Origin: Streptomyces sp. CB01249
GTDB taxonomy: Bacteria; Actinomycetota; Actinomycetes; Streptomycetales; Streptomycetaceae
Assembly (NCBI RefSeq): GCF_001905735.1
Contig: NZ_LISW01000001.1
Location: 303,947 to 367,946, forward strand
DNA: 64,000 nucleotides
Direction of reading: 5' to 3'
Each line of letters opens with the position of its first letter. Position 1 is the stretch's first letter. The notes below the pieces were generated by a model, which had not been told where the DNA came from, did not search any database, and was given only the letters and a program-made list of their open reading frames with translations. Below are positions 50,996 to 60,256 of the stretch, piece after piece. A program made the position numbers and the translations under genes.

Positions 50996-51125
50996 CCTGA
51001 CGTCGTTGTGGAGCGGGCGGCCCGACGTTCTCGGTCCAGCCCGAACGGGATGCCTACCCCCAGGAGGACGGTTCACGAATGCCAGGCAAACTCTGCGCCG
51101 CCCCGGGCAGCCGTCGCCGGATGTC

Positions 51126-51139
51126 TGAATGCGCTTCCA
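51126..51139 (+). promoter_or_regulatory. LacI-type operator before the lacI-family gene
   Basis: TGAATGCGCTTCCA, a close match to the LacI-family half-palindromic pattern TGNANNCGNTTNCA, lies 63 bases before the regulator gene. It differs from the site at 60270 at one base of 14, indicating autoregulation. Confidence 0.65.
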
Positions 51140-51201
51140 TGCCGGCGCCCCGCATGTGGGAACATCTCCCCACCACAGGGGAAGAGAGGTGACGCGGCGC
51201 G

Positions 51202-52263
51202 ATGAGTACTCCTACGGTGTACGACGTTGCCGAGCGGGCGGGGGTCTCCATCGCCACGGTGTCGCGGGTGTACCGCAGCCCGGAATCGGTGCGCGGGGAG
51301 ACCCGCGAACGGGTACTGGCCAGCGCGCGCGAACTCGGGTACGTGCCCAGCGGCAGCGCCCGGGGCCTCGCCAGCCGCAGCACCGGGGTACTCGGCCTGT
51401 GCTACCCGGACTTCCACGACGCGGAGGCGGACAGCGCGTCCGCCGCCGACCCCGGCGAGGTCACCCTCTACTCCGACGAGGTCATAAGGGGCATGGAGCG
51501 CGCCGCGAGGCGCCACGGCTACGCGCTGCTCATCGCCTCCTCGCACGCCGACGACGCGGGCATACGGCTCACCGAGGTCGCGGGCCGGGTGGACGGGCTC
51601 GCCGTCCTCGCCCAGGCCGTGCCGGACGAGACCCTGGAGATGGTGGCCCGGCGGGTCCCGGTCGTGCTGCTCGCGGGCGAGCCGTACGACGGCATCGACC
51701 ACGTGAAGGTGGCCAACTTCGACGGACAGCTCCAGATCACGAGGCACCTGCTCGGCCCGCACCGGCTGCGGCGGCTCGCGTTCGCCGGCGGGCCGGAGGA
51801 CTCCCCGGACGGCGAGGCCCGGTTCCTCGGCTACCAGGCCGCCCATCTGGAAGCCGGCCTCCCGCTGCCCAAGGCCCCCGACCTGCGGGGCGACCTCACC
51901 CAGGCCGCCGGACGGCAGGCGGTGGAGACGCTGTTCGGGGCGGCGGGGGAGGGGCCCCGGCCCCAGGGCCTGGTGTTCGCCAACGACCAGATGGCCGTGG
52001 GCGCGCTGCACGCCCTGCAGGAGCGCGGCATCGACGTGCCCGGTGACATCGCCGTGACCGGCTTCGACGGCATCCCGCTCAGCCGGCTCGTGCGGCCGAC
52101 GCTCACGACGGTCCGGCAGCCGATGGGGCAGCTGGGCGTGGAGGCCGTCGAACTGCTGGTGGCCCGGCTCGCCGAGCGCGAGAGACCCCCGCAGGAGCGG
52201 CTGCTGCCCGTCTCCGCGGTGCTGCGCCGCAGCTGCGGCTGCCCGGCGGACGCGGCGGCGTAA
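51202..52263 (+). CDS. LacI-family transcriptional repressor
   Basis: The 353-residue protein starts with the LacI helix-turn-helix (TVYDVAERAGVSIATVSRVY, residues 5-24) and hinge helix (GYVPSGSARGLASR), followed by a periplasmic-binding-protein-like sensor domain (VRGMERAARRHGYALL-like segment, ANFDGQLQITRHLLG, and PTLTTVRQPMGQLG near the end). The insert HDAEADSASAADPGEVTLYS in the first sensor lobe is unusual. It precedes the ABC operon that it presumably controls. Three matching 14-base operators in this window (51126, 52431, 60270) link it to the importer and the GH3 gene. The inducer is probably a small sugar made by the locus. Confidence 0.9.
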   Translation: MSTPTVYDVAERAGVSIATVSRVYRSPESVRGETRERVLASARELGYVPSGSARGLASRSTGVLGLCYPDFHDAEADSASAADPGEVTLYSDEVIRGMERAARRHGYALLIASSHADDAGIRLTEVAGRVDGLAVLAQAVPDETLEMVARRVPVVLLAGEPYDGIDHVKVANFDGQLQITRHLLGPHRLRRLAFAGGPEDSPDGEARFLGYQAAHLEAGLPLPKAPDLRGDLTQAAGRQAVETLFGAAGEGPRPQGLVFANDQMAVGALHALQERGIDVPGDIAVTGFDGIPLSRLVRPTLTTVRQPMGQLGVEAVELLVARLAERERPPQERLLPVSAVLRRSCGCPADAAA

Positions 52264-52264
52264 G

Positions 52265-52314
52265 GGGCCCGGGAGCTCAGCTCGTACGCCCGGAGGCAGA
52301 GCGCCCCCGGGCCC
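52265..52314 (+). terminator. Possible terminator after the lacI-family gene
   Basis: GGGCCCGGG and CCCGGGCCC pair around a loop that has a further inner GCTC/GAGC helix, immediately after the regulator stop codon. The hairpin separates the regulator from the operator-promoter region of the ABC operon. Confidence 0.4.
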
Positions 52315-52430
52315 GTCTCCGTACGCCCGGAGCCCACTCCCGTACACCGCAGGTCAACCCCGCCGCCCCCTGCGTTACCCAAGCGTTATCTCATCCCTCT
52401 TGAGCGATCCCGACCCGTATTGCAGAGTCC

Positions 52431-52457
52431 TGTATGCGCTTTCAGATAGCGCATACA
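52431..52457 (+). promoter_or_regulatory. Double LacI-type operator before the ABC transporter operon
   Basis: TGTATGCGCT and AGCGCATACA form a perfect 10-bp inverted repeat around TTCAGAT, 20 bases before the substrate-binding-protein gene. Each arm begins the same motif seen before the regulator and the GH3 gene (here TGTATGCGCTTTCA). A possible -35 TTGAGC (52400-52405) upstream would put transcription start inside the site, fitting repression. A hairpin in the leader RNA is an alternative role. Confidence 0.7.
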
Positions 52458-52476
52458 CAGCTCGAGGAGGAGCTCC

Positions 52477-53733
52477 ATGGCACGCCCCGCCAAGACCGTC
52501 GCAGGCATCTCTGTCGCAGTGGCCGCCGCACTGGCCCTCACCGCCTGCGGCGGTGGTGGCGGCGCGCAGCAGTCCGCCGACGCCAAGCAGACCCTGACCG
52601 TCTGGGGCATGGGCGAGGAGGCCAAGCGGCTCGCCACGGTCGCCAAGGACTTCGAGAAGGACAACCCGAACATCACCGTCAAGGTGACCCCCATCGGCTG
52701 GGACGTCGTCGGCCAGAAGATGACCGCCGCCGCGGCCGCCGGGAAGCTCCCCGACATGGCGCAGATGGGCTCCACGATGATGGGGCAGTACATCGCGCTC
52801 GACGTGCTGGAGCCGGTGAACACCAAGACCTTCAAGAAGGCCGACTTCTTCCCCGCCACCTGGAACAGCAACGTGGTGGACGGCACCGCCTACGGCGTCC
52901 CGTGGTACGCCGACGTACGCGGGCTCTACTACCGCACCGACCTCGCGGAGAAGGCCGGCGTCGACAAGGCGCCCGTCACCTGGGACGACCACCACAAGCT
53001 CGCCGAGGCGTACCAGAAGAACGGCGCCCAGTACGGCACCGCGCTCCAGCCCGGCAACACCGGCGCCTGGCAGAGCTGGCTGCAGTTCCTGTACTCCGAG
53101 GGCGGCAGCCTCACCGACGCGGACGGCAAGGCCGCGCTCGACTCGCCCGAGGCCGTGAAGGCGTTCCAGACGTGGGGCAGCTACTTCAAGGACGGGCTCG
53201 CCAAGAAGAACTTCGTGCCCGGCGCGGACGTGGCCAAGACCTTCGCCAAGGGCGAGGAGCCGACCTTCATGTCCGGCCCCTGGATGGTCCAGAACCTCAA
53301 CGAGCAGCAGCCGCAGCTCAAGGGCAAGTGGAAGACCGCCCCGCTGCCCGCGGGCCCGAAGGGGTCCGTCTCCTGGGTCGGCGGCGCCTCGCTCGTGACC
53401 TTCAAGGACAGCGAGCACAAGGCCGCCGCCGAGAAGTTCACCCAGTACCTGACGACCCCCGAGACGCAGGCCGCCTGGTACGGCGCGACCAAGTCGCTGC
53501 CCGCCAACAAGGCCGCCTACGACCTCCCGGAGATCAAGGACAGCGCCGAGGCCGACAGCCTGAAGGTCTTCCGCCAGGCCCTGGACACCGGCAAGGAGAT
53601 CCCGGCCCTGGAGAAGTGGAACGAGATCGCCGCCGCCATCGAGGGCACCCTGGAGAAGATCGCCCAGGGCGGTGACCCGGCCGCCGAGGCCAAGAAGCTC
53701 CAGGCGACCACGGAGGGGCTGATCTCCCAGTGA
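52477..53733 (+). CDS. Sugar ABC transporter substrate-binding lipoprotein
   Basis: The 418-residue protein is a family 1 extracellular solute-binding protein. It has a lipoprotein signal with lipobox LTAC (Cys24) followed by glycines. The core reads LTVWGMGEEAKRLATVAKDF, then PDMAQMGSTMMGQYIALDVL, VPWYADVRGLYYRTDLAEKAG and GEEPTFMSGPWMVQNL, typical of CUT1 oligosaccharide binders. The ATG follows GAGGAGGAG. It leads the operon with two permeases, and the ATPase (probably a shared MsiK-type) is not encoded here. The nearby GH3 and GH13 genes suggest glucose-containing oligosaccharides. Confidence 0.9.
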   Translation: MARPAKTVAGISVAVAAALALTACGGGGGAQQSADAKQTLTVWGMGEEAKRLATVAKDFEKDNPNITVKVTPIGWDVVGQKMTAAAAAGKLPDMAQMGSTMMGQYIALDVLEPVNTKTFKKADFFPATWNSNVVDGTAYGVPWYADVRGLYYRTDLAEKAGVDKAPVTWDDHHKLAEAYQKNGAQYGTALQPGNTGAWQSWLQFLYSEGGSLTDADGKAALDSPEAVKAFQTWGSYFKDGLAKKNFVPGADVAKTFAKGEEPTFMSGPWMVQNLNEQQPQLKGKWKTAPLPAGPKGSVSWVGGASLVTFKDSEHKAAAEKFTQYLTTPETQAAWYGATKSLPANKAAYDLPEIKDSAEADSLKVFRQALDTGKEIPALEKWNEIAAAIEGTLEKIAQGGDPAAEAKKLQATTEGLISQ

Positions 53734-54716
53734 AGACCGCCGCCACCCGGGCCGGGGCAGGCCTGGACCGCGCCCCGGCCCAGGCCGGCGGCCCTTCCGG
53801 ACAGCAGGACCCGGCGGGCCAGGAGCTCCGCCCCGACCGGCTCTCCCGGCAGAACCTCGCCGGCTGGCTGTACTCGACGCCGTTCCTGGCCCTCTTCCTG
53901 ACCTTCATGGCGTTCCCGATCGTCGCCACGCTCCTCATGAGCTTCACCGACTTCGGCCTGCGCAACGTCACCCACCCGCTCGACGCGAACTTCGTCGGGT
54001 TCGACAACTACACCGCGCTGTTCGACGACCCGAAGTTCATGCGGGCGCTCTTCAACACCTGCTACTTCGTGGTGCTGGGCGTCCCGCTGACCATCGGCAG
54101 CGGACTGGTCGCGGCCGTGCTCCTCAACTCCGGCATCGACCGCTTCCGGACCTTCTTCCGGGTCGGCTTCTACGTCCCCGTGGTCACCGCCATCGTCGCG
54201 GTGGCCGTCATCTGGCGGTTCGTGCTCGACCCCTCGGAGGGCCTGATCGCCGGGCTCGGCGCGCAGCTCGGCTTCTCCACGCCGGACTTCCTCGCCTCCA
54301 AGGCGCTCGCGATGCCGTCGCTGATCGTGATGGCCGTCTGGCGCAACATGGGCACCGCGATGGTCCTCTTCCTCGCCGGACTCCAGGCCATCCCGGTCGA
54401 GGTCCGCGAGGCCGCCAAGCTGGACGGCGCCGGTGCCTTCCAGGAGTTCCGCCGGATCACGGTCCCGCTGCTGCGGCCCACCATGCTGTACGTCGCGGTG
54501 ATGACCACCATCGGCTTCCTCAACGTCTTCGAGGAACCCTTCGTGATGACCGACGGCGGACCCGGCGACAGCACCCTCACCGTGTCGCTGCACATGTACA
54601 AGGAAGGCTTCAGCTTCTTCCACATGGGCTCCGCGAGCGCCATGGCCTACGTCCTCTTCACGATCGTGCTGGCCGTCACGCTGCTCCAGTTCCGCCTGCT
54701 GAAGGACAAGACCTGA
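53730..54716 (+). CDS. Sugar ABC transporter permease (MalF type)
   Basis: The GTG at 53730 overlaps the binding-protein stop as GTGA. The 328-residue protein has a polar N-terminal tail of about 40 residues, then six membrane segments starting GWLYSTPFLALFLTFMAFPI. The cytoplasmic EAA loop reads EVREAAKLDGAGAFQEFRRI, the site where the ATPase docks. It forms the channel of a CUT1-class importer with the next gene. Confidence 0.92.
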   Translation: MKTAATRAGAGLDRAPAQAGGPSGQQDPAGQELRPDRLSRQNLAGWLYSTPFLALFLTFMAFPIVATLLMSFTDFGLRNVTHPLDANFVGFDNYTALFDDPKFMRALFNTCYFVVLGVPLTIGSGLVAAVLLNSGIDRFRTFFRVGFYVPVVTAIVAVAVIWRFVLDPSEGLIAGLGAQLGFSTPDFLASKALAMPSLIVMAVWRNMGTAMVLFLAGLQAIPVEVREAAKLDGAGAFQEFRRITVPLLRPTMLYVAVMTTIGFLNVFEEPFVMTDGGPGDSTLTVSLHMYKEGFSFFHMGSASAMAYVLFTIVLAVTLLQFRLLKDKT

Positions 54717-55600
54717 TGAGCGCCACCGACCTCCCCACCAAGAGCGCACCGGGCAGGCGGCGCACTGCCACCTCGCGCAGGCCGGGCACCAAGGCCCTCA
54801 CGTACACGCTGCTCACCCTGGGCCTGCTCGTGATGACCGCGCCCTTCCTGTGGATGGCGGTGTCCGCCTTCAAGACCCCGCAGGACCTGGGCGCCAGCCC
54901 GCCGGTGTGGATCCCCACCGAGTGGACCCTCGCGAACTTCCGCGAACTGCTCGACCTGATGGACATCGCGCGGAACTTCCTCAACTCCGCGGTGGTCGCC
55001 GTCGTCGTGACCGCCTGCAACCTGGTCTTCTGCTCGATGCTGGGGTACGCGCTCGCCAAGCTGAACTTCTTCGGCAAGCGGGGCGTGCTCGCGATCGTGC
55101 TGGGCGCCCTGATGGTGCCGGGCAACCTGATGCTGCTGCCGCAGTTCGTCATGATGAGCAAGATGGGGCTGCTCGACAGCTACGCGGGGCTCATCCTGCC
55201 CTTCGCGGCGGGCGCGTTCGGGGTCTTCCTCATGCGGCAGTTCATGTCGGCGATCCCCGACGAACTCCTCGAAGCGGCCCGCATCGACGGCGCCGGCGAG
55301 TGGTACATCTTCTGGCGGATCGTGATCCCGCTGGTCAAGCCGGCCCTCGCCACCCTGGCGATCTTCGTGTTCCTCGGCTCGTGGAACAACTTCCTGTGGC
55401 CGCTCGTCGCGACCAACGACCCGGACAAGTACACCCTGCCGGTCGCGCTCGCCACGTTCGCCACCGACCCCACCAAGGCCGCCGGTTCCAACGGTGTGCT
55501 GATGGCCGGGGCCTTCCTCGTGGTGCTCCCGGTCGTCGCCGTCTTCATCGCCCTCCAGCGGCACTTCACCCAGGGCATCGCGACCTCCGGCCTGAAGTGA
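54716..55600 (+). CDS. Sugar ABC transporter permease (MalG type)
   Basis: The ATG overlaps the stop of the first permease as TGATG. The 294-residue protein has six membrane segments (first: ALTYTLLTLGLLVMTAPFLW) and the EAA loop ELLEAARIDGAGEWYIFWRI. The GAFGVFLMRQFM and LGSWNNFLWPLVATND segments are typical of MalG-like CUT1 permeases. It ends in a GTGA overlap with the Fn3-like gene, so the operon continues. Confidence 0.92.
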   Translation: MSATDLPTKSAPGRRRTATSRRPGTKALTYTLLTLGLLVMTAPFLWMAVSAFKTPQDLGASPPVWIPTEWTLANFRELLDLMDIARNFLNSAVVAVVVTACNLVFCSMLGYALAKLNFFGKRGVLAIVLGALMVPGNLMLLPQFVMMSKMGLLDSYAGLILPFAAGAFGVFLMRQFMSAIPDELLEAARIDGAGEWYIFWRIVIPLVKPALATLAIFVFLGSWNNFLWPLVATNDPDKYTLPVALATFATDPTKAAGSNGVLMAGAFLVVLPVVAVFIALQRHFTQGIATSGLK

Positions 55601-56313
55601 ACGGGCGCCCCGGCCTCGCCCCGGCGGGCGTGCCGCCGTCCCGGGACCGCACGGTCCTGCGGTCCCGGGACGGCATCGGCCACGTGCTGCTCGACTGGCT
55701 GCCCGCACCGGGGACGGCCGGTTACGTCGTCCACCGCTCCGATCACTACGAGGGCCCGTACGAGCCCCTGCACCCCGGCCCGGTCCTCCCGCCGTACGCG
55801 GACACGCGCGCCGAGCCCGGCCGCGGCTACTGGTACCGGATCGCGCCCGGGACGCCCGAGGGCCCCGAGCCCCCGCTGCCCGGCCCGGTACGCGGCTGCG
55901 CGCTCGCCCCGGGCAGCGCACCCGCCGGGGTCCGGGTCCGGATCGACGCCGGCGCCCCGCACCGCCCCGCGCACCTCACCGGCGACGGGGCCCGCGCCCT
56001 GGTGACCGCCACCGTCACCGCGCGCGACGGCACGGTCGAGGTGCGCGTGGTCAACGCCGCCGCCGACCGGCCCCGCGCGATACCGGTACCGGCGCTGGGC
56101 CGCCGCGTCACCGTGGAGGTCGCCGGGCTCGAACCGGGCGCCCGCTACCGGATGCGCCCCGCCGGTGACACCGGCCCCGAAGCCTTCGCGCACACCGGCC
56201 CGGACGGTCTCGTACGCACCACGCTCGATCTGCCCATGCCGGGCAGCCGCACCCTGCGACTTGCCCCGGACCGGACCTACCCGCACCCAGCCAAGGAGGA
56301 CCCCGGGCCATGA
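55597..56313 (+). CDS. Fibronectin type III-like protein in the sugar operon
   Basis: The GTG at 55597 overlaps the permease stop as GTGA and gives 238 residues. The N-terminal 90 residues look like an Fn3-type beta-sandwich (VLLDWLPAPGTAGYVVHRSD, PYADTRAEPGRGYWYRI). The rest has VRVRIDAGAPHRPAHLTGDG and another Fn3-like stretch (VTVEVAGLEPGARYRMRPAG). No signal peptide or membrane segment is found, so it should stay in the cytoplasm, odd for such domains. It overlaps the sulfatase gene as ATGA. It might help bind or present the glycan to the sulfatase; that is inference. Confidence 0.7.
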   Translation: MNGRPGLAPAGVPPSRDRTVLRSRDGIGHVLLDWLPAPGTAGYVVHRSDHYEGPYEPLHPGPVLPPYADTRAEPGRGYWYRIAPGTPEGPEPPLPGPVRGCALAPGSAPAGVRVRIDAGAPHRPAHLTGDGARALVTATVTARDGTVEVRVVNAAADRPRAIPVPALGRRVTVEVAGLEPGARYRMRPAGDTGPEAFAHTGPDGLVRTTLDLPMPGSRTLRLAPDRTYPHPAKEDPGP

Positions 56314-57722
56314 GCACCACCGGCACCGAGCGCCCCAGCCTCGTCTTCTTCATGACCGACGACCACGCCGTACCCGCGATCGGCGCCTACGGCAGCGTCA
56401 TCAACAGGACGCCCGCCGTCGACCGGCTGGCCGCCGAGGGCATGCGCTTCGACAACGCCTTCTGCACCAACTCCATCTGCTCGCCCGCCCGGGCGTCCCT
56501 GCTGACCGGCACCTACAGCCACGTCAACGGCATGACGACGCTCGAACAGGAGGGCCAGAAGTTCGACGCCACCCAGCCCTCCTTCCCGAGCATGCTCCAG
56601 GAGGCCGGCTACCAGACGGCGATCATCGGCAAATGGCACCTCGGTCACGGCGGCTGCTCCGACCCGGTCGGCTTCGACCACTGGGAGGTGCTGCCGGAAC
56701 ACGGCGTCTACCACGACCCGACGTTCGTCACCCGCGACGGGGAGCGGCAGCACACCGGTTACGTCACCGACCTGATCACCGACCTCGCGCTCAACTGGCT
56801 CGACCGCCGCGACCGCGACAAGCCCTTCGCGCTGTTCATCCAGCACAAGGCCCCGCACCGCGCATTCGAACCCGCCGAACGCCACCGCCATCTGTACGAG
56901 GACGTGGACATCCCGGCGCCCCGCACCCTCCACGACGACTACAGCCACCGGGCGAGCGCCGCCGCCGAGGCGGAGATGCGGATGCGCGACCTGCTCCCGG
57001 AGGACCTCAAGGCACCCGTCCCCGAAGGCCTGGACGAGCGCGAGGAACGCGAGTGGCGCTACCAGCGCTACATCAAGGAGTACCTACGCGTCATCGCGGC
57101 CCTGGACGAGAACGTCGGCCGGGTCCTGCACTATCTGGACCTCACCGGCCTGGACCGGTCCACGGCGGTCGCGTACACCTCCGACCACGGCTTCTACCTC
57201 GGCGAACACGGCTGGTTCGACAAGCGGTTCATGTACGAACCCTCGCTGCGCATCCCGCTGGTGGTGCGATGGCCCGGCGTCACCCCGCCGGGCAGCAGCT
57301 GCGACGAGCTGGTGATCAACGTCGACTACGCCCAGACGATCCTGGACCTCGCCGGAGTGGAAGCGCATCCACGGATGCAGGGCCGCAGCCTCGTGCCGCT
57401 GCTCAGGGGCGAACGGCCGGACGACTGGCGGCAGTCGGTGTACTACCGCTACTTCGAGCACCTGGACGTCTGCCACAACGTCCAGGCCAACTACGGCGTC
57501 CGCACCCACACCCACAAGCTGATCCACTACCCCGGCCACGGCTCCGGCCGGCCGGGCGCCAAGGACGAGACCCGCGCCCCCGAGTGGGAGCTGTTCGACC
57601 TGGTGGCCGACCCGGACGAACTGCACAACCGGTACGACGACCCGGGGTACCAGGATCTGGTCGTGGAGCTGACCGCCGAACTGGCGGCGCTGCAACGGCA
57701 GTACGGTGACACCCCCGGCTGA
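56310..57722 (+). CDS. Type I sulfatase (formylglycine-dependent)
   Basis: The 470-residue protein is an arylsulfatase-superfamily hydrolase. The N-terminus has the metal site VFFMTDDH and the modification motif CSPAR (Cys57 converted to formylglycine, in NSICSPARASLLTGTYS). Further marks are AIIGKWHLG, FIQHKAPHRAFEP, and the C-terminal YTSDHGFYLGEHGWFDK carrying metal and substrate ligands. There is no signal peptide, so it probably acts on an imported sulfated sugar. It is the fifth gene of the ABC operon. The maturation enzyme (FGE) must be encoded elsewhere. A strong terminator follows. Confidence 0.9.
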   Translation: MSTTGTERPSLVFFMTDDHAVPAIGAYGSVINRTPAVDRLAAEGMRFDNAFCTNSICSPARASLLTGTYSHVNGMTTLEQEGQKFDATQPSFPSMLQEAGYQTAIIGKWHLGHGGCSDPVGFDHWEVLPEHGVYHDPTFVTRDGERQHTGYVTDLITDLALNWLDRRDRDKPFALFIQHKAPHRAFEPAERHRHLYEDVDIPAPRTLHDDYSHRASAAAEAEMRMRDLLPEDLKAPVPEGLDEREEREWRYQRYIKEYLRVIAALDENVGRVLHYLDLTGLDRSTAVAYTSDHGFYLGEHGWFDKRFMYEPSLRIPLVVRWPGVTPPGSSCDELVINVDYAQTILDLAGVEAHPRMQGRSLVPLLRGERPDDWRQSVYYRYFEHLDVCHNVQANYGVRTHTHKLIHYPGHGSGRPGAKDETRAPEWELFDLVADPDELHNRYDDPGYQDLVVELTAELAALQRQYGDTPG

Positions 57723-57730
57723 CGTGCGGC

Positions 57731-57764
57731 TTCCGCCCCCACCCGGCACCGGGCGGGGGCGGAA
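57731..57764. terminator. Bidirectional terminator between the sulfatase and alpha-glucosidase genes
   Basis: TTCCGCCCCC pairs perfectly with GGGGGCGGAA, and an inner CCCGG/CCGGG helix closes the loop, giving a stem of about 15 bp with one mismatch. It sits between convergent genes (stops at 57722 and 57769) and should end both transcripts. Confidence 0.85.
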
Positions 57765-57768
57765 CCGC

Positions 57769-59361
57769 TCAGCCCGCGTCGAGTGCGAAGACGCCGAAGC
57801 CGAAGCCCTCGGCCCGGATACGGCCGTCCGCGACGGTGACCCCGCGCGCCTCCACGGCGGTGGCCCGGCCTGCGGGCGCGGCGGTCTCGGCGGCCTCGGA
57901 GCGCGGGTTGACCACGACCAGGTAGCGCCCGCCCCGGACGTACACCAGCGGATACCCGTCGTGCAGCACCTCCGTGGACGCCCCGCTGCCCAGCTCCGGG
58001 GTGGCCTTGCGGAGCGCGATCAGGCGCCGGACCAGGTGGAGCAGAGAGCCTTCGTCGGCGCGCTGGGCGGCGACGGTCGGGCGCGCCGGGTCCGGGTCGA
58101 TCGGCAGGTACAGGGCGTCGGCGGGCGCGGTGGAGAAGCCCGCGTTCGGCGAGTCGTCCCACTGCATGGGCGTACGGGACCCGGCCCGGTCGTAGCGCGG
58201 ACCCAGGCGGCTGCCCTCGCGGGTGGGCGTGCCGGGCACGTACCGCATGCCGATCTCGTCCCCGTAGTAGATCGCGGGGAGCGTCGGCCAGGTCAGCTGG
58301 AACGCGAAGGCGGCGGGCAGCTGTTCGGCCGTACGCGGGCCTGTGGCGAGGCGCGAGAAGTCGTGATTGGCCGTGGGCAGCGAGATGAACCCGGCGTCCC
58401 CGATGACCTCCGTCGCCTCGCGCCAGGCGTCGAGGAAGGTGGCGAACCCACCCTCGCCCCGCGCCCCGAAGTACGGCTCAAGCGGCTCCCACGGCTCGCT
58501 GACCGTGCCCTCCCAGTTGTTCCAGAGCGACCGCAGCGGCAGCCCGTCACCGCGCGGCCCGAACTGCAGGAAGAAGTCCGCGTGGAACCCGGCCGGGACC
58601 GAGACCTGCGGGTCTCCCCACTCGGAGAGCAGCGCCGCCCTCGGGTGCGCCCGGTCCAGCCAGCCGCGCAGCTCGGTCCAGAGCTTCGCGGTCTCGGCCT
58701 GCCCCGGGTCGTCCTTGACCAGGGACGCGGCCATGTCGACCCGGAAGCCGGACAGGCCGAGACCCAGCCAGTGGTCCATGATCTCGCGCAGCGCCTGCCG
58801 GTTGGCGCGGGGCCCCTCGGCGTCGACGGGCAGCCGCCAGGGCTCCGCCGGGTCCATGCGCGCGTGCCCGAAGTTGAGCGCGGGCTGCGATTCGAAGAAG
58901 TTCGGCTGGTAGAACCCGGACCTGCTGCCGGGCGAGGCGACGAACCCGGGCGGGGCCTGCTCGGTGTCCGCCCAGATGAACCGCTGGTCGGCCGGGTCGT
59001 TCGCGGACGCCCGGAACCAGGGGTGCTGGTCCGAGGTGTGCCCGGCGACCAGGTCGAGCAGCACCCGGATGCCCCGGCGCCCGGCGGCCTCGGTGAGCCG
59101 GGCCAGGTCCTCGTTGGTGCCGTAGCGCGGGGCGACGTTGAGGTAGTCGGCCACGTCGTAACCGGCGTCGTCGAAGGGCGAGACGAAGCACGGGTTGAAC
59201 CACACGGTGTTCACCCCGAGCCACTGGAGATGGTCGAGCCGCGCCTCGATCCCCGCGAAGTCGCCGATCCCGTCCCCGTTGGAGTCGGCGAAGGACTGCG
59301 GATAGATCTGGTAGAGCACGGCGTCGGCGAGCCATTCGGTCGCCGGGCGGGGGGATGACAT
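57769..59361 (-). CDS. GH13 alpha-glucosidase
   Basis: The 530-residue cytoplasmic enzyme is a GH13 family member of the oligo-1,6-glucosidase/alpha-glucosidase type. The four conserved regions are seen: the DLVAGHTSD region I, GFRVDMA with nucleophile Asp209, LLSEWGD with acid/base Glu247, and ANHDFSR with Asp334. DSNGDGIGDFAGIEARLDHL near the N-terminus is typical of the group. It would release glucose from alpha-glucosides. It is the second gene of a minus-strand pair, 37 bases after the EEP-family gene. Confidence 0.9.
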   Translation of the reverse strand: MSSPRPATEWLADAVLYQIYPQSFADSNGDGIGDFAGIEARLDHLQWLGVNTVWFNPCFVSPFDDAGYDVADYLNVAPRYGTNEDLARLTEAAGRRGIRVLLDLVAGHTSDQHPWFRASANDPADQRFIWADTEQAPPGFVASPGSRSGFYQPNFFESQPALNFGHARMDPAEPWRLPVDAEGPRANRQALREIMDHWLGLGLSGFRVDMAASLVKDDPGQAETAKLWTELRGWLDRAHPRAALLSEWGDPQVSVPAGFHADFFLQFGPRGDGLPLRSLWNNWEGTVSEPWEPLEPYFGARGEGGFATFLDAWREATEVIGDAGFISLPTANHDFSRLATGPRTAEQLPAAFAFQLTWPTLPAIYYGDEIGMRYVPGTPTREGSRLGPRYDRAGSRTPMQWDDSPNAGFSTAPADALYLPIDPDPARPTVAAQRADEGSLLHLVRRLIALRKATPELGSGASTEVLHDGYPLVYVRGGRYLVVVNPRSEAAETAAPAGRATAVEARGVTVADGRIRAEGFGFGVFALDAG

Positions 59362-59398
59362 GAGGATTCCTCCGATAAGGGTTTACGGGATTGCGGGC

Positions 59399-60205
59399 TC
59401 AGCGCCCCACGGGCGCGGACGGCAACTCGATCAGGGCGCGCACCGGCAGATGGTCGCTCGGCGCCACCGCGCCCGGCAGCACGGCCGACGCCTCCCGTAC
59501 CCGCGTACCGCGCGAGGCGAGGATCCAGTCGATGCGCGGGCCGTCCGCGACCGGCGCGCGGTAGTCGTGGAAGGTGGCGTACGCGGGCCCGCGCTCCTCG
59601 GCGCGGTCCCAGGTGTCGTCCAGGGAGCCCCGCGCGCGCAGCACGCCGTGCACCTCGGGGTCCCCGGCCGGGGTGTTGAAGTCACCGGTGACGACGACCG
59701 GCAGGTCGGGCGCCAGGGCGGCGGACCGCTCCACGAGCAGCCCGGCCGCGCGGGTGCGCGCGTAAGCGCTCACATGGTCCAGGTGGGTGTTCACGGCGAG
59801 GAATGCGATCCCGGTGGCCAGGTCCCGGAAGCGGACCCAGGTCGCCATGCGCGGGCAGCCGCCGCCCCAGGTCTCGGAGGCGGGCACCTCGGGCGTGTCC
59901 GAGAGCCAGAAGTCGCCGTGGTCCAGGGCTTCGAGGCGGTCGCGGTCGTGGAAGACGGCCATGTGCTCGCCGGTCCCGTCGCCGTCGCGGTCCCGGCCGG
60001 TCCGTACGTAACCGGGGCCGAGCGCGGCGAGCACGTCCGCGACCTGGTGCGGGCGGCCCTCCTGCGTGCCGAGCAGCTGGGGCCGCGCGTCCCGCAGCAC
60101 CGCCGCCACCGCGTCCCGTCGCCCGGACCAGGGGCGGGGCGAACCGTCCCAGTCCACATGGAGGTTGAAGCTCATGACGCGCAGGGCCGACGCGCTGTTG
60201 GCCAT
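59399..60205 (-). CDS. Endonuclease/exonuclease/phosphatase (EEP) family protein
   Basis: The 268-residue protein has the EEP fold active site: LGTQEG (metal-binding Glu), NTHLDHVS, VTGDFNTPAGD (catalytic Asp and Asn) and PSDHLPV (His). Relatives inside sugar-use loci are phosphodiesterases or phosphatases rather than DNases; the cytoplasmic location and neighbouring glycosidases fit a sugar-phosphate or phosphodiester-linked glycan (inference). The gene is divergent from the GH3 gene, and the shared 176-base gap holds a LacI-type operator. Confidence 0.85.
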   Translation of the reverse strand: MANSASALRVMSFNLHVDWDGSPRPWSGRRDAVAAVLRDARPQLLGTQEGRPHQVADVLAALGPGYVRTGRDRDGDGTGEHMAVFHDRDRLEALDHGDFWLSDTPEVPASETWGGGCPRMATWVRFRDLATGIAFLAVNTHLDHVSAYARTRAAGLLVERSAALAPDLPVVVTGDFNTPAGDPEVHGVLRARGSLDDTWDRAEERGPAYATFHDYRAPVADGPRIDWILASRGTRVREASAVLPGAVAPSDHLPVRALIELPSAPVGR

Positions 60206-60256
60206 GGATGTCTCCCGTGCTGACTCATCGATTCCGTCACGAGGGACCAGGATTCC

